A stretch of 64,000 nucleotides of DNA from Bacteriovoracaceae bacterium (GCA_947447665.1 CANFJX010000002.1:145659-209658); one strand, 5' to 3'. Shown: positions 17,218 to 25,907, numbered from the stretch's first letter. A program made the numbers and translations. Notes: a model not told the origin generated them from the letters alone.

Positions 17218-18108
17218 AGAAATAGTCCAAAAGTTACCACTCAGGTTCGGGATATTCCTTGAAACTAGGTAAGCCGTACTGCTCGAGTCATAAAAGGGAA
17301 CGACGTTGATTTTGCCCTCAATTTCTAAGTAGGTTTTCTTAGGACTGAGCGTGAACTCAAGACCCGCCCCGGCCGCGACTCCAACTGAGCCGAGAGATGT
17401 GGGAGTTCCCCCCGTGAGCGGCGAATATTCGGATTTACTATAAGCTCCTACGCCGCCGATTAAATACGGAGAGGCAAAACTGAGCGCTGAGGAAAGATTT
17501 TTCACGCTAAAGTAGTACTTCAGGTCAATGCCGGCTCGGAACATACTCACGTTGACTTGCCCTGTCGTTGGGGCGCTGAAATAATGACTCGCCGTATAAA
17601 ATCCTAGAGTTAGCGCAAGGTTGAAGTCGAACCAATAATGGACCTTAAAATCGATCAGCGGAAATCCTCCTTGCCATAGGAGTCCTCGATTTCCGTCTAC
17701 TGCTTCGGTTCCTAGTCCTAGACTGATACCAAAAAATCTTCCGAATTGAAAAAATTGGGCGTCTGCCTCTTCTTCGTTCGCCTCATTAAATTCACCATAT
17801 TCAGTGAAAGGGGTGCTGCTGTAGTCCTCTGCTTCGGGAGTTTTTGTTTTGCCGCTAGAGCTAGAGGGGGCTCCTGGAATTGCTGCAGGCGGAAACGCCT
17901 CCGCTGGTGCAAAAGCTCCGGGTGCTGGCGCGGCTTTTGGGATTTCAGTAGGAATGGCTGGGGTTTCAGAGGGTGGGGGAGGGGGAGTGCTTACGTCAAG
18001 GCTACTTCCCTGAGCGGGCGGGGCATCGTCTCCAAAACTGTTGTGCTCCATGCCGATAAAACTGCCAGAAACCGAGAGGGCAATCAGAGCCATACAGGTA
18101 TTTTTCAT
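17194..18108 (-). CDS. Outer membrane beta-barrel protein with Pro/Ala-rich N-terminal linker
   Basis: The family is not firmly recognised. It has a signal peptide (MALIALSVSGSFIG), then a 70-residue Pro/Ala/Ser-rich linker (STPPPPPSETPAIPTE), then a barrel-like region from about residue 125. That region has alternating hydrophobic strands (RFFGISLGLGTEAV, FDFNLALTLGFYTASHYF, MFRAGIDLKYYFSV) and ends in LLLTW, with a C-terminal aromatic residue typical of BAM substrates. An 8-12 strand OmpA-like or OmpW-like barrel is likely. ATG 18108 begins the signal peptide; ATG 18156 would add a basic 16-residue stretch. The gene sits, inverted, between der and the YfgM/BamB pair. Confidence 0.8.
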   Translation of the reverse strand: MKNTCMALIALSVSGSFIGMEHNSFGDDAPPAQGSSLDVSTPPPPPSETPAIPTEIPKAAPAPGAFAPAEAFPPAAIPGAPSSSSGKTKTPEAEDYSSTPFTEYGEFNEANEEEADAQFFQFGRFFGISLGLGTEAVDGNRGLLWQGGFPLIDFKVHYWFDFNLALTLGFYTASHYFSAPTTGQVNVSMFRAGIDLKYYFSVKNLSSALSFASPYLIGGVGAYSKSEYSPLTGGTPTSLGSVGVAAGAGLEFTLSPKKTYLEIEGKINVVPFYDSSSTAYLVSRNIPNLSGNFWTISSNLLLTW

Positions 18109-18257
18109 CGGGGTAATATTTTGCCTTCGCTTCTGTAGGAGTATTTTTGCCTTCATTTCTTTTAAGGGTAACTGTCCTTGTTGTATTTGACAATCTTTCC
18201 GCTTCGCGCAATTTTTAACCGTTCTCGAATTTTTGTGTTTGAGATGAGACAACGGAT

Positions 18258-19094
18258 ATGCGAAAACGAAACAGTATGACGTCAACTACTGAAAGTTTTT
18301 CTACTTCCCATTTAGACCGAAAATCCCTGAAGAGGCCCGATTCCTTTAGCTTGGCCGTGACGAGCTTTTTTGGAAACGTATTTCAGAATACCCGGGGGTT
18401 GCTGATCTTATTAGCGCTCTTGTTCCTGAGTGTGGTTGGATTCTTCTTTTGGGCGAATCAGAATGAAGGTCGCTCCCATCAGGCGACAGAAGCTCTTTAC
18501 GGGGCTGAGAAAGTACTCGATGAGGAGATGGGAAAGCTCTCCAGCCCGCTTGAGACTGCTGTGAAAGCGGCTCAAGGGAAAAGCGATCAATCAGGCCCCT
18601 CAGCCGCTCAGGCTGCCAAGGATCAGGCTTCGAAAGTTGATTACCTTAAGGTAGATGTCGATGCACGCTTGCCCCGAGGAGTAGGGAAGCTGGTCGAGGT
18701 GACTGAGAAGTTTTCTAATACCCGAGCTTCTTTTGAGGCTCAAATGCAGCTGGGAAGTATTTACTTTAACCACGCTCAGTTTGAGAAATCACTCGGCTGG
18801 TTCCAGAAGGCTGAAAAAGCCGCGCGAGAAAAATTAGATCGCGTAGCTGCTCTCTCTTCTGTAGGTTATGCACAAGAAAACTTGGGTAAGCCGTCCGAAG
18901 CTCTTGGGTATTTCCAAAAAGCGATTGCGCTCGGTGAGCCTAGTTTAAAAGGAGATCTTCTTCTGGCGATTGGTCGCTGCTATGAAGGTCTTAATGATTT
19001 AGCTAAAGCTCGGAGCATCTATGAACAGGTTTCCAAAGAGTTCCCCGGGGGCGAGTACGCAAAGGCCGCGGATGGCCGCAAGAGTCGTCTCTAA
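18258..19094 (+). CDS. YfgM-like TPR membrane protein
   Basis: Single-pass inner membrane protein with periplasmic TPR repeats. The transmembrane helix is at about residues 48-65 (LLILLALLFLSVVGFFFW). The periplasmic part has an Ala/Gln/Lys-rich segment (95-130), then at least three TPR units (YFNHAQFEKSLGWFQKAEKA, GKPSEALGYFQKAIALGEP and DLAKARSIYEQVSKEFP). E. coli YfgM has the same layout, is bound to the Sec translocon, and its gene lies in yfgM-bamB-der. Here the next gene is BamB-like and der lies 1 kb upstream, so context supports the call although residue similarity was not tested. It overlaps the BamB-like gene by 23 bases. Confidence 0.75.
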   Translation: MRKRNSMTSTTESFSTSHLDRKSLKRPDSFSLAVTSFFGNVFQNTRGLLILLALLFLSVVGFFFWANQNEGRSHQATEALYGAEKVLDEEMGKLSSPLETAVKAAQGKSDQSGPSAAQAAKDQASKVDYLKVDVDARLPRGVGKLVEVTEKFSNTRASFEAQMQLGSIYFNHAQFEKSLGWFQKAEKAAREKLDRVAALSSVGYAQENLGKPSEALGYFQKAIALGEPSLKGDLLLAIGRCYEGLNDLAKARSIYEQVSKEFPGGEYAKAADGRKSRL

Positions 19095-20277
19095 GAGAAT
19101 TATGGGTTTATTGCAAATCGGGCTTGTTTGCGCGCTCTTCCTTCAAGTGGGATGCTCCGGCCATCAAATTCATTCTGACCTTTATGCCGATCCAAAGATT
19201 ATGGTTCGTAAATGGACGTTGTCGACCCATGGTCCTTTTGAAATCGGAGATCATGGCACTGAGTACTCAAACCCAGTCATGAGTCAAAATACGCTGATTT
19301 TCGGAAATCGGAGTCTTGGGCTGATTGCCATGTACCCTGCGATCAATCAGCAGCGTTGGAATCTCAAGATCAATCAAGGTGTCGTCAGTGAGTTGGTCTT
19401 AGACGATACCTCCGTTTATTTTGGTGGGGGAGACGGGTTTTTATACTCGGTCAATTTGGAAACGGGGAAAGTTAACTGGAAGTACGAACTCCGGAACGAT
19501 ATTGTATCCCGCCCTACGCTGTCGGGCGGAAGGATTTTCGTTACCACCTCTAATGACCTCGTTTATGCTCTCGACGCGGGCACTGGAAAGTGGCTGTGGC
19601 ATTATCGCCGCAGAACTTCAGGTGGTACGTCGATTTACGGAGCGTCAGCGCCGCTTGTGGACGGCTCAGAAGTTCTCGTGGGGATGAGTGACGGGTTTGT
19701 AGTTGCCCTTTCGCTCGAAGAGGGTGTTTTGAAGTGGGAGAAGAAAATTCACCTGGGTACTAAATTTACTAACGTAAATGCCCATCCGGCTTTGGACGGG
19801 GGCATCATTTACATTCCCTCCTACGATGGGGCACTTTATGCTTTGAAGCGTGCAGACGGAGAAGTGGTTTGGCGTTTCGACGCTGGAGGAAGTAAGGATG
19901 TCGTTTTAGATCATCAACGGCTTTTTCTGCCCTCATCGGATGGGTCGGTCTATTGTCTTCAAAAGGCGAATGCAAAGATTCTTTGGAAATTTGAGCTCGA
20001 CTCAGGGGTGCCCACCCAGCTGGCGACCACGGAAAAGTATATCATTGTGGGGTCGAGCTATCAGTATCTGTATTTAATTGATAAAAACACTGGGAAAGCT
20101 GTTTATCGGTTTGACGCTGGCTATAATACTGGATTTTCAGGGACTCCCTGGTATGACTCTGTCCAGCAAAGAGTTTACGCTCTCTCGGGCGCTGGGAATC
20201 TCTATTCTTTTCAGATGAGAAAGCCCTCTAAGAAGGAGTTCTCTCATGGATCGATTGATCCCTATGTGTTCAATTAG
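19072..20277 (+). CDS. BamB-like PQQ-repeat beta-propeller lipoprotein
   Basis: Likely outer membrane lipoprotein of the BAM complex that folds barrel proteins. The signal ends in the lipobox LQVGCS. The mature part is a propeller of PQQ-type repeats: NLETGKVNWKYELR, ALDAGTGKWLWHYRR, LSLEEGVLKWEKKI, ALKRADGEVVWRFDAG, CLQKANAKILWKFELD and IDKNTGKAVYRFDAG. The length of 401 residues is close to E. coli BamB. ATG 19072 provides basic residues for the signal n-region and has AAAGG upstream; ATG 19102, just after the previous stop, is the alternative. Position next to the YfgM-like gene and near der supports BamB over a quinoprotein dehydrogenase. Confidence 0.85.
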   Translation: MAARVVSKRIMGLLQIGLVCALFLQVGCSGHQIHSDLYADPKIMVRKWTLSTHGPFEIGDHGTEYSNPVMSQNTLIFGNRSLGLIAMYPAINQQRWNLKINQGVVSELVLDDTSVYFGGGDGFLYSVNLETGKVNWKYELRNDIVSRPTLSGGRIFVTTSNDLVYALDAGTGKWLWHYRRRTSGGTSIYGASAPLVDGSEVLVGMSDGFVVALSLEEGVLKWEKKIHLGTKFTNVNAHPALDGGIIYIPSYDGALYALKRADGEVVWRFDAGGSKDVVLDHQRLFLPSSDGSVYCLQKANAKILWKFELDSGVPTQLATTEKYIIVGSSYQYLYLIDKNTGKAVYRFDAGYNTGFSGTPWYDSVQQRVYALSGAGNLYSFQMRKPSKKEFSHGSIDPYVFN

Positions 20278-20502
20278 CTCGTAAGATCAATTACTTAGGT
20301 CCGATAATAGATATTATGTAAACTCGATGCGGAGTGGGTCGATTTATCTATACGCTGTTCACTCTATTCATTTTGGAAAATTTTTTTGGTTCCTATTAAA
20401 TATTGTCTCGAATTAGGTCTTAAAATAGGTTAAATAGTTTTTGTTTTTAAACTTGTGAAGTTTTTCAGTCACATTTTCAGTCACACTATAGGTAGGCACA
20501 TT

Positions 20503-20964
20503 ATGAAACGCGGTCGTCCAAAAGGTAGTTCAAAAGATAACAGGTCGTTCGGTCCCTTGGGGGATTTAATTCGTAAAGCTCGTCTGGACAAAAGTCTGGG
20601 TTTGGCCGATGTAGCTAAAACATGCGGCTGTTCTGTTCAGTTTATTTCTAATATTGAACACGGCAGAGCCCCGCTTCCTTGGGGAAAAGCCCCTGTATTG
20701 GCAAAGACCCTCAATCTTCCTTTGGAAGATTTGCAGGCAGCTAATCTGGCCATCCGTTCTGACTTTAAAGGATTTGTGAGTGGTCCAGAAGGTAAGAAAA
20801 TTTCCAAGCCCATGATTTTGAAAAAAGTAACTGAGAGAGCCTCGGCAATCGCTTTAGCCGCAAAGGATTCTCAGCTTCAAGAGTTGATTCAGAAGTACCA
20901 AGCAGCTTCCGTTTCTTCTCGAAAGAAGTTTGTTAAGATAGCTTTAGAGATTTTGGCTCACTAG
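20503..20964 (+). CDS. XRE-family HTH protein with N-terminal AT-hook-like motif
   Basis: Putative DNA-binding regulator of 153 residues. The start MKRGRPKGSSK resembles an AT-hook (core GRP flanked by basic residues), followed by a Cro/C1-type helix-turn-helix at about residues 18-75 (LGDLIRKARLDKSLGLADVA, CGCSVQFISNIEHGRAPLP). The rest is helical, ends in ALEILAH, and may dimerise. ATG 20503 with GGTAGG upstream is preferred over the TTG/GTG-type starts further upstream, near 20455. The gene stands alone with an AT-rich 225-base region before it and a strong terminator after it. The target is unknown. Confidence 0.8.
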   Translation: MKRGRPKGSSKDNRSFGPLGDLIRKARLDKSLGLADVAKTCGCSVQFISNIEHGRAPLPWGKAPVLAKTLNLPLEDLQAANLAIRSDFKGFVSGPEGKKISKPMILKKVTERASAIALAAKDSQLQELIQKYQAASVSSRKKFVKIALEILAH

Positions 20965-20987
20965 TTAATTTCTCTCGTCATTTTATC

Positions 20988-21042
20988 AAGCCATGAAATG
21001 CCTCTAAGCCACGGCTTTGAGCTTTTCATGGCTTTTTTTTTG
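20988..21042 (+). terminator. Rho-independent terminator after the HTH gene
   Basis: The 11-base arm AAGCCATGAAA (20988-20998) pairs perfectly with TTTCATGGCTT (21024-21034). An inner arm AAGCC/GGCTT (21006-21010 with 21013-21017) extends the hairpin, and it is followed directly by a run of T residues. Confidence 0.85.
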
Positions 21043-21106
21043 ACTTTTTTATCCCTTCTCGAAACCTTTTTTACCCTCTTCGTACTCACTCATAAGGGGG
21101 ATTTTT

Positions 21107-21889
21107 TTGATTCATTCTACGCGAGTTTATTTTGGCTTTGTTTGGATTTTTATTGGCTTAAGTAGCACTCAGGCTTTTGCATCGAAGCGTGCCTACCGAG
21201 TTGGCGCCCTGATCTATCACGGCGTTGCGACTGCGTATGGAGATACCGAGTCGATTAGTAAAATTTTAGATTCCAATGGAATTACCCACCAAGATGTTAC
21301 CTCTGAGGAACTCAATCGACTGAGCGTCGAAGAGTTATCCCAATATGGAATGATAGTTTGGCCGGGCGGTTATGCGGGGCAGATGAGTGCCAGTCTCGAA
21401 CCAGCGACTCGAGAACGGGTTCGTCTGGCGGTGCGCGAGCGTGGCGTGAGCTATGTCGGAATTTGTGCTGGAGCCTTCATCGCCGTAAGTCCTGCTCCGA
21501 CTCCCGGTGTAGATGGACCTGAGTGGGGTCTCGCCATCATCCCGGCTGAAACCCTCCCCTACTATCACTTGGAGGACGAGGGAGTGGACTACTCACTTGT
21601 GAGTCTTGAGCTCGCGGCAGGACGAAGGGGCGACATCGTTTGGTGGGGCGGTCCTACCCTCCCGGAGGTGGCTCACGGGGTGATTGCTAGATATGGTGAT
21701 AATCGCGAGCCTGCTATCATTCAAACTCAAGCTGGGCAAGGTCGGGTGATTCTATCAGGCCCCCACCCTGAGGCACCGCGGAGCTGGAGAACAAAGCTTG
21801 GATTAGCCGAGTCAGACGGACTGGACCACAAGTTAGCTGGGCAGTTATTTAGAGCTGCGTTGGAACTAGAAGAACTGAATGTACTTTAG
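21107..21889 (+). CDS. Secreted glutamine-amidotransferase-like (BPL_N) protein
   Basis: Exported protein with a class I glutamine-amidotransferase-like fold related to the N-terminal domain of eukaryotic biotin-protein ligases. A signal peptide covers about residues 1-27 (FGFVWIFIGLSSTQAFAS). The fold is seen in VGALIYHGVATAYG, MIVWPGGYAGQM and the nucleophile elbow YVGICAGAFIAVS, with Cys in the expected position; GRVILSGPHPEAPRSW near the C terminus supplies the His-Pro-Glu equivalent. The function of bacterial BPL_N proteins is not established. The TTG start has a strong AAGGGGG six bases upstream. It is flanked by terminators on both sides and so is a single-gene unit. Confidence 0.82.
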   Translation: MIHSTRVYFGFVWIFIGLSSTQAFASKRAYRVGALIYHGVATAYGDTESISKILDSNGITHQDVTSEELNRLSVEELSQYGMIVWPGGYAGQMSASLEPATRERVRLAVRERGVSYVGICAGAFIAVSPAPTPGVDGPEWGLAIIPAETLPYYHLEDEGVDYSLVSLELAAGRRGDIVWWGGPTLPEVAHGVIARYGDNREPAIIQTQAGQGRVILSGPHPEAPRSWRTKLGLAESDGLDHKLAGQLFRAALELEELNVL

Positions 21890-21915
21890 GGACCTATTCG
21901 TTGATCCCCCCATGG

Positions 21916-21949
21916 TTCGGGGTGTTCTGGCTCTCCAGAACACCCCGAA
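21916..21949. terminator. Perfect 15-base inverted repeat between convergent genes
   Basis: TTCGGGGTGTTCTGG (21916-21930) and its exact complement (21935-21949) flank a CTCT loop, midway between two convergent genes. A T-run lies about 12 bases later on the plus strand (TGATTTTTTAA), so it may terminate both transcripts. Confidence 0.75.
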
Positions 21950-21965
21950 TCCTCAACCTGATTTT

Positions 21966-22541
21966 TTAATTCATTGATCCGTCTAAGGAAACTGGGCTCG
22001 AAATTTCTGAACTTTCGCCGGCTGGTTCACTCGCTGGTTCACTCGCATTGGATAACCATTGAGCAAGTCGGTTGAATGGGTAGCGAACAATTCGGGTTCC
22101 CATTCCAAGCACGTCGGTTGCCGTCTTTTTGCTCTCTAGTACTGCATGAATCAATTGGTCCGAACCTGAGTAGACACAGGCAACCGCTTGATGAGCTGCT
22201 TCGGTGCTGCGGAGAAGTGCTTGATTTACTGTTCCCATTGCTGCGCTCGGCAGGTTTTGGCAAAAGGCGGTCGCGGCTCGGCAGGTGCCACGAGCTTTTC
22301 TAGCGACTGAGTTTTCTAAAGGCGCTTCTTCCAGTTCGTTTTCTAATTCTACATCGCAGACCTGAGCTTCATCGCTACTTTGAGAATCAGTCGCAACCGC
22401 ATCTCGTTGCTGAGGTTCGGTCGCAATTCCATGCGAAATCCAATCTGATGGGAGCTGGACCGCTTGATTTGGGGCGCATGCACCTAACAGAATAATAAGA
22501 TTTAAACACAGGACTGATTTAAAAAGAGGGTTGTTTTTCAT
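21966..22541 (-). CDS. Hypothetical lipoprotein
   Basis: The family is not recognised. The 191-residue protein has a lipoprotein signal (CLNLIILLGACAP, Cys about 22). The middle is acidic (DVELENELEEAPLEN) and the later part is helical with four cysteines (VCDVE, TCRAA, FCQNL, ACVYS) that could form periplasmic disulfides. The end is low-complexity, with a repeated ASEPASEPAG caused by a short direct repeat in the DNA near 22020-22045. It is a single gene on the minus strand, convergent with the BPL_N protein and divergent from the MFS gene. Confidence 0.72.
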   Translation of the reverse strand: MKNNPLFKSVLCLNLIILLGACAPNQAVQLPSDWISHGIATEPQQRDAVATDSQSSDEAQVCDVELENELEEAPLENSVARKARGTCRAATAFCQNLPSAAMGTVNQALLRSTEAAHQAVACVYSGSDQLIHAVLESKKTATDVLGMGTRIVRYPFNRLAQWLSNASEPASEPAGESSEISSPVSLDGSMN

Positions 22542-22664
22542 GGGGCCGATAACTACCGATAAAAAGGAATTTAGTCAACAAAAAAAAAGAGCGGCTCTGC
22601 GACTCCTAGAGCTGGAGGAACCGGCTGAAATGGTTTATGTATGGTGACGAAAGGAAACTAAACG

Positions 22665-23969
22665 ATGACGGATGCTTCCCAGTCTTTTAAGTTGAGTTCG
22701 CTTCGGCTCGGGTCCTCAAATCCCTACTGTATCTGGGGCGTTGCTGCATTGTTTTACATGTACCAGTTCGTCTTAAGAGTGGCTCCTAGTGTTTTAGTGG
22801 AAGATCTGATGATTTCCTTTCAAGCAAGTGCTTCTAGTGTGGGGTCGTTATCCGCTATTGCGATGTATTTTTATTCACTTTTTCAAATTCCATCCGGGAT
22901 TTTGTCTGATCATTTTGGGGTGAGAAAAGTCATCCTCACTTCACTCATTTTATGTATTTTGGGAACATTGATTTTTGCGTCTTCGAATCAAATCGAGGTA
23001 GCGAAGTTCGGACGCCTTATTCTGGGTATCGGCTCATCTGCTGCCTTTTTGTGTTTAGGGAAAATCGCTAGTCAGTACTTCCCGCCTAACCGGAGGGCCA
23101 CTCTCTTTGGTTTGGCCATGTCTGTGGGTACCCTGGGAGCTCTGAACGGGGGGCCTCCCCTCGCCTACTTGGTGGGTCAGATGGGCTGGAGGGGGAGTCT
23201 TTTTGTGGTCAGTGCTGCTGGTGGAGTCATTTTTGTAGTTAACTATCTTTTTCTGGATCATTCGGGGCCCTCCATTCCCTCGGCCCTCTCGACTCCGGTA
23301 GAAAAATTGAGTTACGTTCGAATTCTTGATGTATTTAAAAATCGTTTAGTTTGGACTCATGCTTTGAGTGCCCTCGGGGTGTATTTGTCTCTTGCTGTTT
23401 TGGCAGATCTCTGGGGCCCGTCCTTTGTTATTCAACGTTTTGGGGTGAACAAGCAGATTGCGGCTGAGACGTTATCGTGGATGTACGTAGGACTTTTTGT
23501 TGGGAGTCTTGTGCTGTCCTGGTTGAGTGATTGGCTCCAAAATAGAAAAATATTAATTATCCTGAGTACTGCCTCGATTTCTACCCTACTTGTTTTTCTC
23601 ATTTACTACCCCGGTTTGACCCTTTTTCAGGGTACCCTTATGATCGGCCTACTTGGGTTTTTTGCTGGCGCCGAAATGCTCTGCTTCACCGGCGCGAGCG
23701 AGGCTTCGACTGCTCGAACTGCAGGGACAGTGACTGGCGTCGTTAATACAGTCGTGATGTTAACTGGCGCAATCATCCAGCATCAGGTGGGACACCTTTT
23801 GGACTCAGTCTGGGCAGGTGAGTTCGTGAGCGAGGGTGTGAGGGCCTACTCTTTAAGTAATTTTCAGTACGCATTGGCGCTTTTGCCTATTCTTGCTGGG
23901 GGCTCATTTGTCGCCAGTCTATTCCTTCCTAGTTCCCTGCATTCTCACCCTTTGCCGAGTAAGTTGTAG
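22665..23969 (+). CDS. MFS transporter
   Basis: Major facilitator superfamily inner membrane transporter with about 12 helices over 434 residues. The loop between helices 2 and 3 carries the MFS A-motif form GILSDHFGVRKVIL, and the second half has a related WLSDWLQNRKILI. The start region MYQFVLRVAPSVLVEDL recalls MFS carriers of Legionella and Coxiella, but the substrate cannot be read from the sequence. The ATG is supported by AAGGAAA. No partner gene indicates the cargo. Confidence 0.88.
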   Translation: MTDASQSFKLSSLRLGSSNPYCIWGVAALFYMYQFVLRVAPSVLVEDLMISFQASASSVGSLSAIAMYFYSLFQIPSGILSDHFGVRKVILTSLILCILGTLIFASSNQIEVAKFGRLILGIGSSAAFLCLGKIASQYFPPNRRATLFGLAMSVGTLGALNGGPPLAYLVGQMGWRGSLFVVSAAGGVIFVVNYLFLDHSGPSIPSALSTPVEKLSYVRILDVFKNRLVWTHALSALGVYLSLAVLADLWGPSFVIQRFGVNKQIAAETLSWMYVGLFVGSLVLSWLSDWLQNRKILIILSTASISTLLVFLIYYPGLTLFQGTLMIGLLGFFAGAEMLCFTGASEASTARTAGTVTGVVNTVVMLTGAIIQHQVGHLLDSVWAGEFVSEGVRAYSLSNFQYALALLPILAGGSFVASLFLPSSLHSHPLPSKL

Positions 23970-24007
23970 CGATTTACCGACAGTTCATTGGCTTTTCTCA
24001 ATATGCG

Positions 24008-24109
24008 ATGCCTCAATTCAGTTGTAAGGCCTTTTCTGCTGTTCTTGGTGGTGGCACAGGAGCTGCACTGGGAGCAGTATCTCAAAGAAAATGGCTAAAA
24101 ATATTCTAA
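24008..24109 (+). CDS. Possible small glycine-zipper peptide (33 aa)
   Basis: A short open frame from ATG 24008 to TAA 24107-24109 would encode a peptide starting MPQFSCKAFSAV, then LGGGTGAALGAV, then SQRKWLKIF. The Gly/Ala block looks like a glycine zipper or a double-glycine leader site, and the end is basic and aromatic. No clear ribosome binding site is visible, so it may be chance. It lies 93 bases upstream of a heme-oxygenase-fold dimetal enzyme, a class that can modify small substrates or peptides. The stop codon lies in the first copy of a perfect 17-base tandem repeat. Confidence 0.22.
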   Translation: MPQFSCKAFSAVLGGGTGAALGAVSQRKWLKIF

Positions 24110-24130
24110 GTTGAAAAATATTCTAAGTTG
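24097..24130. repeat. Perfect 17-base tandem duplication
   Basis: AAAAATATTCTAAGTTG occurs twice in direct succession (24097-24113 and 24114-24130), between the MFS gene and the dimetal enzyme gene. It could be a recent slippage event or a pair of regulator sites. Confidence 0.9.
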
Positions 24131-24202
24131 ATGTAAAAAATCAAAATCTTTGAGAGTAGTGCCTCGAGAAGTTCCCAAAATTCAGCTTTTTTAGGAGTAG
24201 TT

Positions 24203-24886
24203 GTGATCTCAAGCGATTTGTTGATTTTAAAAGAAAGTAGAAAAGCCGCAATACAATCGAGTCCGCTGTTTAATCGAGAATTGGACCTGAATCGCAATGA
24301 ATTAACTTTCATTTTTTCTCAGTACTGGCATCTTTTGACCTATTTTCCGAACTTTTTGGCCTATTTGATCACAGTTCTTCCCAGGCTGAGCGACAAGAGC
24401 TCTGTTGCCCGAGTTCTTTCAGAGGAGTTGGGGGATGGAAACCTAGAAGAAGCACATGAAGGGGCCTACTTCGGAGCTCTGAAATTGTTGGGAATTGATG
24501 AAAACCAAGTAAGATCCTCCGTGCCCCTTCCAAAGACCCAATCAATGATGTCTGGCTACTACTCTTGCGCTAATGAACCTTTGAAGGCACTTGGATTCTT
24601 TCTTTCAACTGAGTTTGCTGATCTTTGGATCGTTTCAAATCTAGGGCGGCTCATGCTCAATGCCTTACCTGAGCGACAAACCATCAAATGGATTGATCTT
24701 CATGTCAAGCAAGAGCCTGGGCATGTTGCTGATGCGAATGATTGCCTCGGGTGGATTTCAACTCCCGATGATCACAATCGTGTTACTTCTCACGCTCAGG
24801 AGTGCGCTCGCTTGTGGGATGATTTCTTCCTAGGGATCTATGAAGAGATTGAGTCAGCACGTAAAAAACTGACCACGGTTATTTAG
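24203..24886 (+). CDS. Heme-oxygenase-like dimetal enzyme (iron-containing redox family)
   Basis: All-helical 227-residue protein of the heme-oxygenase-like diiron oxidase/oxygenase (HDO) type, related to CADD, UndA and BesC and more distantly to PqqC. Candidate metal ligands follow the family pattern: Glu74/Glu75 and His85 in SEELGDGNLEEAH, Glu137 in STEFADLW, and His167, Glu171 and His174 in HVKQEPGH (a HxxxExxH site). Such enzymes oxidise amino acids, fatty acids or their own side chains using oxygen; the substrate here is unknown. GTG 24203 has AGGAG five bases upstream. The next gene, 13 bases downstream, is a Cache-like lipoprotein, so the enzyme may share an operon with the signalling pair. 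Confidence 0.85.
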   Translation: MISSDLLILKESRKAAIQSSPLFNRELDLNRNELTFIFSQYWHLLTYFPNFLAYLITVLPRLSDKSSVARVLSEELGDGNLEEAHEGAYFGALKLLGIDENQVRSSVPLPKTQSMMSGYYSCANEPLKALGFFLSTEFADLWIVSNLGRLMLNALPERQTIKWIDLHVKQEPGHVADANDCLGWISTPDDHNRVTSHAQECARLWDDFFLGIYEEIESARKKLTTVI

Positions 24887-24899
24887 GCGGAGATGAGCT

Positions 24900-25907
24900 A
24901 TGCGGAAGTCTTTTCTTACTCCATTTCGCCTCTATCTTTGCGTTGCTCCTCTGCTGGGTTGTAATCCTGAACGACTCTCACATCATCATGAAGAATTACA
25001 TTCCAAGGTTCATCAATTCTATCAAGATGCCTTTGATGGGTTTGAGAGCGAAATTGAGGGCTCCGCTAAGCTGATTGAACGATGCCTTGACTCCAAGAGC
25101 CGCTGCAGTGCAAACGGTTCAGCGCCAGATCAGCTCAGTAGTCTCTACGTGCCAGATTTTTCGCCCAAAGGTTCGGTGCTCCAAAGATTCAAGCAAATCT
25201 CTACGCCCCTTGAAGCCAGCTGGGACGCCTTCTTAAGGGCTCATCCCTATATTAGTTGGTTTTACGTCCTCGACGTGCTTTCTGGTGCCTTGAGGATTTC
25301 GCCCGCGACCCCGACTGATATGACTTTCGGTAAGTCCATGGACTTTAAGACCTTCGAATTTTATGAGTCCGCTACGCGAGAATATCCCAAGGTCGCATGG
25401 CAAAAGAAAACCAAAGAGGACATGAGTGGCACGGGTCTTATTTTAATGGCATCGAAGGCCGTGAAGAATTTGAGAGGCCAAGTCTCTCATGTAATTTCAG
25501 GCGACGTGAAGGTATCCTTTATGTCAAAATCGGTGCAGCCTCTTTTTGACGAGTTCGTGTCAAGATCGAGATCTAAAGGCTTCCATTTTTTCGCCTACCT
25601 TAAGCCCGAGCATGGTCTGCGGAGTCAGATTTCTGAATATGCTTCTGATCAAGCGGAGTGGCTTTCTATTAAATCTTTTTCTAATAATGGTGACGAGTTC
25701 CTGCATGTGACGCCAGTGGTCCAGGCCAAACTCCTGTCGATAGAGGATCGCGCAACCGCTCTCGCCAATCAGGCGGTCCAGGAAACTTTGCCAGGGTATG
25801 CTGCAAGTTTTGTTACAGGGCGCGTGCATCTGGGACAGGCTCCTTATCACTGCTCGGTCAGTCAACTCAAAAAACCACAGGTTATTTTATGGATCTGCTC
25901 AAGATAA
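24900..25907 (+). CDS. Cache-like sensor-domain lipoprotein
   Basis: Exported lipoprotein of 335 residues; the signal ends in APLLGC. A long helix (residues 25-65) and the segment YISWFYVLDVLSGALRISPA are followed by tryptophan and an MSGTGLILMASKAV block, then SGDVKVSFMSKSVQPLF. This order resembles extracellular dCache ligand-binding domains, normally built into chemoreceptors and histidine kinases. Here the domain stands alone, tethered to the membrane by lipid. The kinase gene starts 19 bases before this stop, so the two are translationally coupled. I infer a two-piece sensor in which this protein passes a ligand signal to the kinase. The Cache assignment rests on pattern only. Confidence 0.65.
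   Translation: MRKSFLTPFRLYLCVAPLLGCNPERLSHHHEELHSKVHQFYQDAFDGFESEIEGSAKLIERCLDSKSRCSANGSAPDQLSSLYVPDFSPKGSVLQRFKQISTPLEASWDAFLRAHPYISWFYVLDVLSGALRISPATPTDMTFGKSMDFKTFEFYESATREYPKVAWQKKTKEDMSGTGLILMASKAVKNLRGQVSHVISGDVKVSFMSKSVQPLFDEFVSRSRSKGFHFFAYLKPEHGLRSQISEYASDQAEWLSIKSFSNNGDEFLHVTPVVQAKLLSIEDRATALANQAVQETLPGYAASFVTGRVHLGQAPYHCSVSQLKKPQVILWICSR

Noticed and set aside
17746..18138. 130-residue plus-strand frame rich in Arg, Cys and Trp
   Set aside because: Antisense of the Pro/Ala-rich linker of the barrel gene.
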